From positions 7,959,069 through 8,023,068 of the forward strand of contig OY783197.1 of assembly GCA_963678675.1 (NCBI GenBank): a stretch of 64,000 bases of DNA. Reading direction: 5' to 3'. This stretch comes from Xiphydria camelus. Lineage: Eukaryota; Arthropoda; Insecta; Hymenoptera; Xiphydriidae. Within the stretch, counting starts at the first letter, position 1. Each line of letters starts with the position of its first letter. Shown here one piece after another: positions 45,199-54,895 of the stretch. Position numbers and translations under genes: made by a program. Under the pieces are notes generated by a model. It saw nothing but the letters and a program-made list of their open reading frames with translations. It ran no database searches and was not told where the DNA came from.

Positions 45199-46114
45199 TA
45201 TTGGCGGTACTGCACTAATCCTGTGGCACACTTTTGAATTGGATTACAATAATAATGAAGTAATTATTTTATTATTATTTTTTCCTTTACCGATATATTC
45301 CCTCTTTCGTACTATCACAAGTTCCAATTTATACACCGACCTTTCAAATGTGAAGTGTACATGTACCTCACTCCTATTTCATCTCTTCTTCGTCTCTGGT
45401 GTAACGACGGTCAATGAGGTATCACTGATGCCGATTAGACAGATGTGCTGAATAAGGCTGTACAGCTGTACTACCGCAATAATGTGCCTTCCCAGAGACA
45501 AACAAGAAATGAAATAGAAGTGAGGTACATGTACACTTCACATTTGACATGTCGGTGTATAAATTGGAACTTGTGATAGTACGAAAAACGGAATATATCG
45601 ATAAGAAAAAAAATTATAATAAAATTCTTTTAAGATTTGTATATAGTATCAATAACCACAAGCTTTCAAAAACATATTAAGGTAAATGTACTAGTAGTTG
45701 ACACATTCCCTTTTAAACCTATAGAATAAGATTTCTTATAAACTCATATAGTTGCCTTATCCAGGCCGGATTAATCGACTGACCATGGCCGGATTCGAAA
45801 TACCGTTACATGCCTGATCAGGGCCACATATAGTTGCCTTATCCGGGCCGGATTCGAAATGCCGTTACATGCGTCATCAGGGCCTGATATAGTTGCCTTA
45901 TCCGGGCCGGATTGTGTAGATAGGGAAGTCTGATCGGGCCCGGATGCCAGCCAGAACAAAATTTTACCTGGGAGGTACCGTTCCTCGGTCACGAGCGTCG
46001 TGCGGGGATCGTCGTCTCGTTATTGGAATAAAATGCTTTCTCTGCTATTGGCAATCGACATTGGATGCTCACCATCTGGTGGCGGATCCTCCAATCATTA
46101 TTAAGACGCTATGT

Positions 46115-46263
46115 ACACCCAGGGACTCGGAATCATGCTTTCATTAATGAGAGTAGACGCCACCGTAGCTAATGATGGCCTGAGAATTAATTGTTCATTA
46201 GTTAGTACGTTTAAAAATAACATTTAAAAAAGTCAACAGCGACAGATTCCGAGTCCCTGGATG
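46115..46263. repeat. MITE with CAYCCAGGGACTCGGAATC termini
   Basis: 149 bp, TA at 46113-46114 and 46264-46265. Core (AATTGTTCATTAGTTAGTACG, CGTTTAAAAATAACATTT) is shared with the MITE at 63463 and the truncated one near 23541. Confidence 0.85.
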
Positions 46264-46336
46264 TACAAAATACAGACAGCTGATCGTGTTTAGTGAATGA
46301 AATTTACGTGAGAATTTATAAAGTTTAAAGAATATA

Positions 46337-46543
46337 ATGAGTGGTTTAAGCTTCGTACAACGAATAAAAAAATATGTAAAGTCTTGTGCAGTTAGTTGCT
46401 GCGAAAGTAATTCGAAAAAACATTTATCCTTGTATTTTCATGGTTTTCCAAAACCAAATGAACGCGTAGTATACATTGAAAACCTGTTTGGAAAATTAGA
46501 AAAAATAGATACATTGAAGGCATGGCAACGTGCTACAAAATGA
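46337..46543 (+). pseudogene. THAP domain fragment
   Basis: 68-residue frame with VKSCAVSCCES, SLYFHGFPKPNE and LKAWQRAT. These fit the first cysteine pair, the FPK block and the tryptophan of a THAP zinc finger, though the first residues differ from the classic C-x2-4-C spacing. The second zinc pair is missing because the frame ends at the deletion point. Likely the first exon of a transposase. Confidence 0.6.
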
Positions 46544-46739
46544 AACGTGCGTAGCACGTTAATTGAGACGTTTGAAGACAGAAATATGTCAAACTGATAC
46601 AACCGGGTGTCACATTTTCCACATTTCCACCAATTTGTATGATATGATTAGCATTAAGGACACGGCTTCCTTCAATCACATTGCGATGGGAAGGATTTGT
46701 TTGGGCCCAATCATAAATTTGATCTACAGTTATTAACAT
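46533..46739 (-). pseudogene. SWIM/YqaJ-type protein fragment
   Basis: Minus-strand frame of 68 residues: TVDQIYDWAQTNPSH, VLNANHIIQIGG, FCLQTSQL. Matches the N-terminal region of invertebrate SWIM/YqaJ transposon proteins, and is alignable with the fragment at 37815. Ends by running into the THAP fragment. Confidence 0.5.
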
Positions 46740-47132
46740 TTTTACTGTTTTCTCATAAATCGCGTGTATTGTCGAATGGTTTAGGTCTTATTCGGCGCCA
46801 CATTGGTTAGGTCACGCCCCCATGTCGATTCCCAATAGTCGTCGACCGATGCTTTCTTTCACGCCTCCGTCTATCGATACCGTTCCTCCCGTGTCCCAGC
46901 CAACGTATCTCGAACCGCCCCTCTACCATTTGCCGGGGTAGCCGAGCTCGTTCGAGATCGGTCCGTTCCCGATCTTCCGGAGATCGTTCGTCGTCGGGGA
47001 GCGCGTTCGTCTCCCCTCGTGGTGCATTCGTAGCACCTAGCGCCCATCGTTCGTCCCGCGCGTGGCATCATAGTCACCGTAGAGTGGCGTAGCGGAGGGC
47101 ATCGCGGGCCCTTAGCGAATCGCTACGTCATA

Positions 47133-47490
47133 GGATGGATAATATGTGGCGATTTAAAAATATCATGCCTGCTTATTGGCCAGAAAAGTGGTTTTACTAA
47201 ATTCCCATGTTTCCTCTGTGAATGAGATAGTAGGGCACGAGATCAAAATTGGTCTAGAAAAAATTGGCCTATAAGAAAATGTTTGAAGACCAGAGAAAAG
47301 AACGTTTTGCGGAGACATTTTGTCGATCCAGAAAAGATTCTGTTGCCTCCATTACACATAAAGTTAGGTCTTATGAAACAGTTTGTGAAGGCCTTACATA
47401 AAGATGGAAAATGTTTCCAATATCTTTTTCAAAAGTTTCCACATTTATCTGAAGCAAAATTGAAAGACGGTGTTTTCATTGGCCCGGATA
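47133..47490 (+). pseudogene. Transposon-associated gene, piece 3
   Basis: Continues the split gene after the LTR: WIICGDLKIS, QKSGFTKFPCFLCE, PPLHIKLGLMKQFVKAL, FPHLSEAKLKDGVFIGPD. In this family the CGDLK...GLQ...CFLC block follows piece 2. One stop after FLCE, and a coding segment of 74 residues thereafter. Ends at the TA of the hairpin MITE at 47491. Confidence 0.75.
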
Positions 47491-47646
47491 TCGATACCTT
47501 ACTTTGAAAACCTCTTAAGTACAATTTTTGACAAAAAATGCCATTTATACCTTACTGTGTTCACATTTTAAACCTCAACGCAGTAAGCTATAAATGACAT
47601 TTTTGTCAAAAATTGTACTTACGAGGTTTTCAAAGTAAGGTATCGA
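47491..47646. repeat. TCGATACC hairpin MITE (copy 2)
   Basis: 156 bp, same subfamily as 27297-27451, with TA at 47489-47490 and 47647-47648. Excision on paper restores the codons on both sides of the split gene. Confidence 0.9.
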
Positions 47647-48163
47647 TATAAGAAAAATGATGTTTGATTCCCAATTTGAATGATATTTGACAGTAAATGA
47701 GAAAGAAGCTTGGATTGCATTTAAACAAGTAGTAAACAAGTTCTTAGGCAACAAAAAAGACCTAGACTATGAATCCATTATTGCCAACATGCTGGATCGA
47801 TTCAAAAATATGGGATGTTTATGAGCTTAAAGGTTCATTTCTTGAACAGCCATTTAGAATTCTTTCCCGACAACGTAGGTGCTGTCAGTGAAGAACAGGG
47901 TGAGCGTTTTCACCAAGACATAAAAGTTATGGAAAAACGCTATCAAGGACGCTGGAACACCAATATGATGGGAGATTACTATTGGTCACTTCACCGAGAG
48001 AGTCAGCAAACAGCGCATAGGAGAAAAAGTTACACCAGGAGCTTTAAAGAAAAGAGGGGAAGAAAATACAAACCACAATGGACACATAAATCCTTTGTAG
48101 AATCTAGTACTAAGAATATAAAATGTACTTCTCTATGTTCACGTAAAGTTTTGTGTGCACGTT
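47647..48163 (+). pseudogene. Transposon-associated gene, piece 4 (C-terminal)
   Basis: C-terminal piece: EKEAWIAFKQVVNKFLGN, VHFLNSHLEFFPDNVGAVSE, EQGERFHQDIKVMEKRYQGR, MMGDYYWSLHRES, then a basic tail ending at the stop codon. The E-x-GERFHQD...YQGR block is the hallmark of this multicopy family. One stop near 47687 and a frameshift near 47810. The family's biochemical role is not established. Mobility is implied by copy number. Confidence 0.75.
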
Positions 48164-48589
48164 AAAAATTGATTACTTTTCATTTTTATTGCATATTTAG
48201 AATACTCTGTCATATCTAACTAGATTGAATAGTGACTAAATTGAGGGTGATACAAATTAACAGAGTTTAAATTCGGATTTACCATCCCAAAAACTATAAA
48301 AATCAGCTATAAAGATTTAAAAAGCTTTTTTGAAGTGTTTTTTGCGGGCCTGTGTTATTTCTAGGACTTTGTGTGATCCTATATATTGATCACCTAATTT
48401 TCCTGATTTCATTCCTTCTAAAAAGTACAGCGAACTCAATTAAAATACTTCTTATTGAACTAGTACGCTTCACTCCGAAATCTGAAGAGATCAATCAGAT
48501 ATCGAGGCAACCGCAATAGAATTTTATTGAAATATATGATCGCCTACTTTGAATGTTTAAGAATTTATCTTTTTATCGTAATATTTCTT
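48164..48589. other. Stretch without a gene
   Basis: AT-rich. 48430-48515 is an inverted copy of 21110-21200, so the two sides of the nest share decayed retroelement sequence. Confidence 0.4.
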
Positions 48590-48960
48590 TGATTTCAATT
48601 CTGAGTTTATAAGTTTTTCTCTATTTCTTGAATTTCATGTAATCTTGTTACTAAATCAATCAAATATCCATCATACGTCTCTATTTGTTCATTATTGCAA
48701 ATAGGTTCATTGGATGGTAATCTAGCTAATTGTCCAAAACTAATTCGAATGGAGAGTGATCGGTGCCTTCATACATACTTGTATTATATGCAAAAACCAC
48801 AACTTTCAGCCAATCATCCCATTCTGTATCTTTACTAACAAAGTGTTTTTAATATTTTACTAGAACGCGTGTGATTTTTCAAGTGATCCATTTGATTGAG
48901 GGTTGAATGCAGTGGTTTCTAACCGTTTAAGGAGGTCCTCAGTTGAATTTAAGAAAAAAT
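48590..48960 (-). pseudogene. Ty3/Gypsy integrase C-terminal remnant
   Basis: Minus-strand translation with several frameshifts gives AFNPQSNGSLEKSH, EWDDWLKVVVFAYNTS, GTDHSPFELVF and ARLPSNEP. These are the end of a Gypsy integrase core and its GPY/F-side linker. Heavily decayed, with no LTR pair assigned. It is older than the nest next to it. Confidence 0.65.
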
Positions 48961-50007
48961 GCAATGATTCTTACGGAAAACCTTCTGAAATAGTTTATTC
49001 CGATTATCATTCAGATTGGCACCTTGGATTTTATTTTTCCAATTGACAAATTATTAATTCCCAATTTTATAAATGAATTAGATTTATTGAATAAACTAGG
49101 CAACCACGCTTTTTTGGAATAAGTGGTTGGTATTGGTCCAGTCGGTAAAATCGGAACGTTACCATCGAAACTTGCGCGGTTGTGATGACAAGTGATATGT
49201 TAATGAGGCTATGTCCTGTGTTCGCGAATGCAAGCAAGTGAAGTACATTGTTATTTTATGAAGAGAAAAAGTTGAAGAAAGCGATAGAGCATCAAGGACA
49301 GTCACGAGTAAAAGGAAAATTTATTAAGAAAAGTGCCTGCAAGTGCCCGCTCAGTGTTCCAGCGCATGCGCGAAGCGTGTCAAGGGAGTCTTCGACTGAG
49401 CCGTTGCTAAGTCTCACCGCCATTTCTATCTCATTCAAAATAAATTCTAGGTTACCTGATGGTTTTTTCATTATTGCTCAAAAGTTAGAACGGTTAGTGG
49501 GCATTTTTATTGTGTTAATATAAAATTTAACTTTCTAAGTATGTATTTCTAAATCAAGTTTTTCCGTCAATCGTTGCAATTTTCCTTTCTCTACCCCGAA
49601 AGTTTTTATTATTTTTTTTTCTCGAAAATGCGTACGGTAAGTGTCTTTCAAATTTTGAGGATTTATTGAGAACTAATTAATGAATATGCCCTCAAAATTT
49701 CACAGCTGTACATCATTGCATTCATTTTTCATAAAAATAGTGAGGACCCTCCTTAACACGTTCGCTGCGGAACACGCGGCTCCCGCGTGAGGTGGTTGTG
49801 TCTCCTGGGCGGATCACGCGGCTCCCGCGGCACGCTAACATAGTTTTACGCAAATTTCAAGATTATAGTACGGGGGTTAACTCAGTGATCTTGATACACG
49901 GGGAACGTGTTCATTTGCTGCGTATCCGCCATTAACATTCCACTTAAAAAATTTGCATCTTTATCGGTTAGTACTAATTTTGGTGCGCCAAAAATATGCA
50001 TATAAAT
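48961..50007. other. Stretch with one unrecognised ORF
   Basis: Mostly AT-rich. The plus-strand frame at 49248-49523 (91 residues) is not recognised and has no domain. A tandem-like pair GGATCACGCGGCTCCCGCG / GAACACGCGGCTCCCGCG lies at 49765-49830. Confidence 0.35.
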
Positions 50008-50806
50008 CTTTTTTCCTCGCTCATGCCCATTTCGAGGCCTTTTCCAGCCTATTTTTAGACCGTAAGATGGCATTTTTCCTGCATGACACCGACCGGGAGT
50101 CGGCAAGCTGTCAAGAGATTGTTTAGTCCGAAATGGGTCCTTTTTCCAAACTGATAAACGCGACGTGAAATGAGCCGTGATACTTCTATTTGTTTTGTTT
50201 TGAGAAATGGGCATTCATGAGAAAAAATAGTAAATGTCATTCGGCTGAAATCCTCTAATTTTTAAGACTGTGTTTATGTTGTAACCGAAGGCGAGCCTCG
50301 TCCCCTCACCATGCCTCGTGTTACGACCTAAGGCGCAATTCACAGAGAAGTGGCGCGTGGAGGTGGCGTGGAACGGGCATTTGCCACTTGCATTTAAGTC
50401 CATGAGGGACCACGCCAGTGCCACGCCACTTCTGTCTGCATTACCTCATAGGCTAACACGGAGGTGGCAAATGCCCGTTCCACGCCACCACCACGCGCCA
50501 CTTCTGTCTGAATTGCGCCTAATACACACGACACAGTCTGAAAAAAACCTCGGATTACCGCCTAATGACATAAGATACTATTTTCTCACGAATGCCCATT
50601 TCTCAAAACAAAACATACACGACTCATTTCACGTTGCGTTCATCAGTTTGAAAAAAGGACCCACTTCGGACTAAGCAATCGCGCCAGTCTGAGTAAAGTA
50701 CTTTTAACAGTGCGGACTCCCGCTCGGTGTCACGCGGGAAAAACGCCATCTTACGGTCCAAAAATAGACTGGAAAAGGCCTCGAAATGGGCATGAGTGAG
50801 GAAAAA
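50008..50806. repeat. 0.8-kb foldback element
   Basis: Arms 50008-50255 and 50550-50806, inverted, sharing CTCATGCCCATTTCGAGGCC and GAGAAATGGGCATTC. About 85 percent identity by eye. The loop region contains the nested MITE at 50332. ORFs in it are mirror artefacts. Confidence 0.75.
50332..50519. repeat. Harbinger-like MITE (188 bp)
   Basis: Ends GGCGCAATTC and GAATTGCGCC with TAA at 50329-50331 and 50520-50522. Arms carry AGAAGTGGCGCGTGGAGGTG. TAA target and GGC tips fit PIF/Harbinger. Confidence 0.8.
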
Positions 50807-51096
50807 GTACATTTCAAAGACGGGAATTGTAAATGTCGTTATGAAATACGTTTTAGGCGCGCGTGCGCATGCAAATGGTCTAGTGAAAAATATTTACTTT
50901 TTGAATTGATTTAGCATGACCGACTTCTAAATTTTTGATGTGAAACTTCTATGGGCGCCTTGGGTGTGAATTGGTTTTCCCGCAATCTCCTATGTAAAGA
51001 AAAAGCGACACCATGACTCATCACCGCCACTGGGAAATTCATACGTACGAATTGCGCGTCGGTAATGTCACTATTGACATACATTTGGAGGTAACA

Positions 51097-51290
51097 TAGA
51101 AATAATGGAAATTACTCACCATTATTCACAAATTCATGATTTCGAGGTTAGACGTTTCGATCTCCCGAATTGACACCAACTCTAACTGCCGACTCGACTT
51201 CTACCGGTATAAATGAATCAAGTACCGACCAAGCCTGTCCGAAGGTAAATTTCAAACTGGCCAATACAGAGCGGGACATACGGTATGGTA
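51097..51290. repeat. CCGTATGTCC-family remnant
   Basis: Right tip GGGACATACGG followed by TA (51287-51288 region) and the family words GATTTCGAGGTTAGACG and TTCGATCTCCCGAATTGAC. The left arm is lost. Flanked by two copies of TTGGTAATGTTAC / TCGGTAATGTCAC sequence (51060, 51298), a hint of a local duplication. Confidence 0.6.
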
Positions 51291-51310
51291 TAGCGCGTTG
51301 GTAATGTTAC

Positions 51311-51863
51311 TGTGGGGATCGCTTAGGGATCCCACACGCTGGAGAAACGTGGAGAGAAGAGACACAAGTTCGAAGAAAGACTCGTTCTTTATTCGACTCC
51401 TCTACAACTCTCTAACGTCTAATGCCAAATGCGAACTATAAACTGCGTGCGTCCTGTCGGCGGTCTCTGCCCTAGTCGACTCGGCGTCGCTAGGCAGGCG
51501 ATGCGAGGACGATGTACGCTCGATGGTCGATGGAGACTCGCTGATGAATCGTCGATGACTGACTGATGAGCTCGTCGGGACGCCTTCTTGTACGGTGCTC
51601 GTTCCCTTGCGCCGAACCAATCGGAGCACTCCTCGTGTGCTGCAAGTGAGTATCGTTAGCCGGTACGGTCGTCTGTGCGTCATCGGGGATTAACGTCCTG
51701 ATTAATCCCTATCCAGCCGCTACCCCTGACGCGCTGGTCAGGTAGCCGGAGTCGGTGCATCATCGGGGATTAACGTCCCGGTTAATCCCTCTTCGACCGT
51801 TATCCCTGACGCGCTGGTCAGGTAGCCGGAATCGGTGCGGGTGCGCGTGACTCAGCTGCCACA
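51311..51863 (-). mobile_element. Solo LTR, TGTGG...CCACA
   Basis: 553 bp starting TGTGGGGATCGC and ending CAGCTGCCACA. Flanks TTAC / TCAC are probably a 4-bp duplication with one change. Minus-strand AATAAA at about 51394 suggests minus orientation. Two tandem units of about 90 bp (CATCGGGGATTAACGTCC) fill 51680-51845. No internal genes. Confidence 0.65.
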
Positions 51864-51898
51864 TCACGATTGACATACGTTTGGAGGTAAAATAATTT

Positions 51899-52714
51899 AA
51901 GTTGCTACAGACGCATATATTGGTTCTCATAATGCGGAACAGCAAGCTTTTCTGCATCAAATGCTCTACAAGATGTCTGTGATTGATACCGGGGGATTGC
52001 CATATGAAATTGCACTTGTCATTAATGAACCATACATTATAACTACTAACATTGACGTCTCAGATGGACTGGAAAATGGTGCTGTTGGTAAACTGGTACG
52101 TATCGAGCAGAACGAAGCTGGAGAAGCAACCCGTGCCTGGTTGGACTTTCCTGCATCATCAAAAACTGGAGAAAAGATTAGACGAAAAGCTGCAGTCGAA
52201 CTACCGTCCCAATTGCAAAGAGAACATCAACACACACACACAATCACATTGAATAATAATAAAACGATTATTGCGAAAAGAAACCATTTTCCAATAGTTC
52301 CTGCTTCTGCCACTATAATACACAAATCCCAAGGGGGCACATTCAATGAGATTGTCTACGAGTATCACAAGACCCACTCACAGCAACTGCTATATGTAGC
52401 ATTATCACGAGTGACAAATATAGAGGGACTTTACATCGTAACTTGCAATAACGATACAACATTTTACCATGGATGGAAATCAGCGACATCGATGGTCGCC
52501 TTGCAAAAGGAGTTCCGGAGGCTCGCTTTAAACAAATTACAGATAATAGACAACGTGCTCCTCGATTTCATGAGTGCTAAGAAAGGACTATCAATATGTT
52601 CCTTAAATTGTCAAAGTCTTGGTGCTCACAAATCGGATCTCACCGATGCGGTGATCCAACGAGCTAACATACTTTTTCTTTCCGAAACTTGGTTAAACGA
52701 TGAAGGCAATATTG
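51899..52714 (+). CDS. Helentron (Helitron) helicase C-terminus and start of endonuclease
   Basis: Rolling-circle transposon protein. The frame is open from 51899 and truncated at its 5' side. It covers the last Pif1-type helicase motifs (ALVINEPYIITTNIDVSDGL, NGAVGKL, RNHFPIVPASATIIHKSQGG, YVALSRVTNIEGLYIV), then without a break the start of an exonuclease-endonuclease-phosphatase domain (SICSLNCQSLGAHKSDL, ILFLSETWLND). A helicase fused to this endonuclease is the mark of Helentrons/Helitron2. The Rep nickase and early helicase motifs are missing. The solo LTR at 52715 interrupts the protein in a loop of the endonuclease. Confidence 0.85.
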
Positions 52715-53832
52715 TATGACGTAGCGTTCGGCGAGGGCCCTCGGTGCCCTCCGCTACTCACAATCTCGCGGCCCCGATGCCGCGCACGAAACGGAAAAGA
52801 CGATGGGCGCCAGGTGCACCGCGCATGCTCCGCGAGGGGAGACGATCGAGCTCCCCGGAAACGCGCGGAAATCGCGAGATCGGTACCGTTCCGATCTCGA
52901 ACGGGTCCAGCTACCACAGCAAATGGTAGAGGGGCGGTTCGGTGGACGCTGACTGGGACGCGGGAGGACGGATTCGCGGATGGGTTCGCGAAAAAGAAAG
53001 TCGACTACGTTCATAAACAAAAGACAATCGTTTATTTCACCGGGGACGAAACGGAGGTCCCCGGGCGATGCTCGCGGTCGCAACCAAAGAAAGCGGAGTG
53101 GGCCGCACAACGTCGCGGACACCACTCGATTCGTCGACGAGATGAAAGGCGCTAACGGTGCACTATCGGCGCGAAGGCGAGTCGGAAACGTGCGCACTCG
53201 GACGGCGAGCGCGAGACGGAAACGTGCGCTCTCGGACGGCGAGCGCGAGACGAAAACGTGCGCTCTCGGACGGCGAGCGCGAGACGGAAACGGGCGCGAA
53301 CACGGCGAATAGGGGCGCGTCAGCTCGACGGAAGCCCACGGCGGGTCGGAGGTCGAACGTTCGGGAAAGGAGAAGCATACCGGTGGCGTCGAGGTCTTCA
53401 ATGGCCCCCTCGTCGCCCTCCTTGGTCGTCCGGTTGGCGGCTCCTCACGACACCTCTGATCCTTCAGGTTTCGGCGAAGGATCCTCTCGGAATCGGGGCT
53501 GACCTCGATGACTCCTTGGAGACGCTCCGTTTCTCCCTCGACTCTCTCTCTCTCAACCACTTCTGTCACTAAACTCGTACTCGACACTCTCTCGCAGGCT
53601 CGCTGAACTCGTTATCAAGCGATCGTACTCGTATCGTGACTCGAGCAGAACTAACTATCCTCCGGATCGATACCGGTTCGCGCGCGCTACCCGGGCTCGT
53701 CCGGATTCGTACCGTCGCCGCGATCGCGCTCGCGACGTTTCGCGCGGCCCTTTCGACGACTGATTCGCACGCATTAGTCCGAAGGGGCCGATTGCACCCT
53801 TTTTGTGATGCGGAGCGATTCTCCACGTCACA
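52715..53832 (-). mobile_element. Solo LTR, TGACGT family (copy 3)
   Basis: 1118 bp, TATGACGTAGCG...CCACGTCACA, flanked by ATTG at 52711-52714 and 53833-53836. Minus-strand AATAAA near 53035 gives its orientation. The Helentron reading frame resumes exactly on excision, which fixes the boundaries. Four tandem 30-bp GC-rich units (CGGACGGCGAGCGCGAGACG) lie at 53195-53295. Large ORFs here (up to 277 residues) are products of GC richness. Confidence 0.9.
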
Positions 53833-53949
53833 ATTGATATCACCAATTTCCACTGCGTGGTACACTTCAAGCGCCCCAACGTTCGAGCGGCAAGAGTGGC
53901 TGTATACAAAAATACTGCAAATACTACGAATATTGTTACTCCTCATTTA
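53833..53949 (+). pseudogene. Helentron endonuclease, piece 2
   Basis: Reads NFHCVVHFKRPNVRAARVA then NTTNIVTPHL, the strand region that follows ETWLND in this endonuclease. In frame with the first piece after removing the LTR and one target copy. Cut at 53946 by a MITE. Confidence 0.8.
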
Positions 53950-54475
53950 ACCCCTTCAGACCTGATTTTTTTGTTTGACGAAAACATTTTTTTGCGTTTG
54001 ATTCTTGTTCCTAGTCGTCAATAAAACACACTTATGAAAAAATTTAGGAAATTATGCTACTACACATAAGAGTATATTTATTTCAGAATGTATATATTTA
54101 TGTGTACATTTAATTTTACACCGATTTGATAAAAGCAGAAACATTGTATTTAGATTATAAACATTTTAGCATATTTGTAAAGGTGTAAGTAGTAACAAAT
54201 ACTCGCTCGATTGCCGATTAACTATTTTTTTTTTAGAAAAAATAGACAACGACTTATAAGAGTGTTACATCTAACCTACACGATCTGCGTCTGATGAAAC
54301 TTAAGAGGGGCTAGTTCAACCGTTTGCCACCAGATGGTACCAAAAATGCTTTAGTGGGTAGACAACATGTGCAGTAACATGTACATAAGGTCTGTGTAGA
54401 TTATTTTAATAAAACAAATACATTTATGTGTAACTAAAACTATGTACATGTAGATGTACGCCAGGTCTGAAGGGG
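53950..54475. repeat. MITE with CCCCTTCAGACCTG termini
   Basis: 526 bp, flanks TTAA (53946-53949) and TTAT (54476-54479), inverted tips CCCCTTCAGACCTG/CAGGTCTGAAGGGG. The flank can be read as a mutated TTAA (piggyBac-like) or as TA with one base more in the tip. AT-rich non-coding interior. Confidence 0.8.
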
Positions 54476-54579
54476 TTATCTGTTGACTTACAACAAAATA
54501 ACACATTATCTGTGAATACATTAGCAATCGGCGATGTACGTGCTGCGGAATATTTCATGGAAAATCAGCAGAAAGTTTT
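54476..54579 (+). pseudogene. Helentron endonuclease, piece 3
   Basis: About 34 codons (VDLQQNNTLSVNTLA, ENQQKVF) that link the TPHL block to the piece after 63443. Ends in the GTTTT target duplication of the Copia element. Confidence 0.7.
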
Positions 54580-54805
54580 TGTTGGGTTTGATTTGAATAG
54601 ATACGATCTTTCGCGCCGTTATCGATAAATCATCGCGGCGGTACCGCGTGTGGTTGCTCGCACATGCGCCTTTGTTCTCCTTCCGGTGATGCCTCGACCA
54701 CGCGAGCATTGTGCTTTTATCAAAGCACATCGGTAATCGGTAAACTTGTGATTACCGCGATCTTTTATTTCACGCGATCCCGTCCCCATAGCTGCTGCAC
54801 GAACA
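54580..54805 (+). repeat. Copia 5' LTR
   Basis: Starts TGTTGGGTTTG, ends GCACGAACA. Carries TTTATTTCACGCGATC and CCTTTGTTCTCCTTCC blocks shared with the 3' LTR. Primer-binding site after 54805 is unclear (GGCTATGGGCC). Confidence 0.9.
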
Positions 54806-54895
54806 GGCTATGGGCCTAGTTTCTCTCTTTGTCGGGAATAAAATCGTGTTGGTGAAATTGTGCGTGCCGGTCGACGTTTAAGGTTAATCACGTGA

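Larger units (their letters stand above)
43668..45640 (+). repeat. Repeat X, copy B
   Basis: Begins GTGATAAATGTGACAGACGC and follows copy A closely, including the DTTCFDKVCIN-type segments (about 44190-44220 and 44815-44850) and the pogo-like MITE. It differs by carrying the element at 44347 where copy A has a TCGATACC hairpin. Ends in the GAATATATCGATAAG block. Confidence 0.6.
30557..45972. mobile_element. 15.4-kb element with CCCGGGTAAAAATTTGTTC termini
   Basis: The left tip CCCGGGTAAAAATTTGTTC (30557) and right tip GAACAAAATTTTACCTGGG (45972) are inverted and flanked by AG (30555-30556 and 45973-45974). The surrounding LTR is continuous across it. Subterminal GGCCGGAT and TGATCAGG words repeat at 30580-30700 and 45760-45950. 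It holds two X repeats, six or more hairpin elements, SWIM-like fragments and a THAP transposase fragment. The last two may be the element's own genes or parts of a nested ISL2EU-like element. The 2-bp duplication and CCCGRGTA start link it to the 4.5-kb element at 25685. Confidence 0.75.
46048..46835. mobile_element. 0.8-kb THAP + SWIM element remnant (ISL2EU-like)
   Basis: Ends TTGGCAATCGACATTGG and CATGTCGATTCCCAA are imperfect inverted tips with TA at 46046-46047 and 46836-46837. It lies in the solo LTR, which resumes exactly. It holds the start of a THAP protein reading inward from the left and a SWIM/YqaJ protein start reading inward from the right, so it looks like an internal-deletion derivative of an element with two convergent genes. 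Contains a nested MITE at 46115. Confidence 0.7.
25181..47132 (+). mobile_element. Solo LTR, TGACGT family (copy 2), split by three insertions
   Basis: The LTR starts TGTAACGTGG and ends CTACGTCATA, flanked by GGAT at 25177-25180 and 47133-47136. Its own sequence is in four pieces: 25181-25684, 30190-30556, 45975-46047 and 46838-47132 (about 1.24 kb in all). Together these are colinear with the reverse complement of the uninterrupted copies at 19584 and 52715. An AATAAA at about 46026 fits a plus-strand polyadenylation site. The 4-bp duplication favours a Ty3/Gypsy origin. The host reading frame resumes exactly after removal. Confidence 0.85.

Noticed and set aside
49248..49523. Small host gene
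   Set aside because: No domain, no splice or promoter evidence, and the surrounding DNA is repeat-rich. Left as an unrecognised ORF.
51680..51845. CRISPR-like or regulatory direct repeats
   Set aside because: Only two 90-bp units within an LTR, which is ordinary LTR tandem structure. No CRISPR array is expected in an animal genome.
52754..53587. 277-residue minus-strand ORF and neighbours in GC-rich DNA
   Set aside because: Lies inside a solo LTR. The frame follows from GC richness and tandem repeats and is broken in the other LTR copies.
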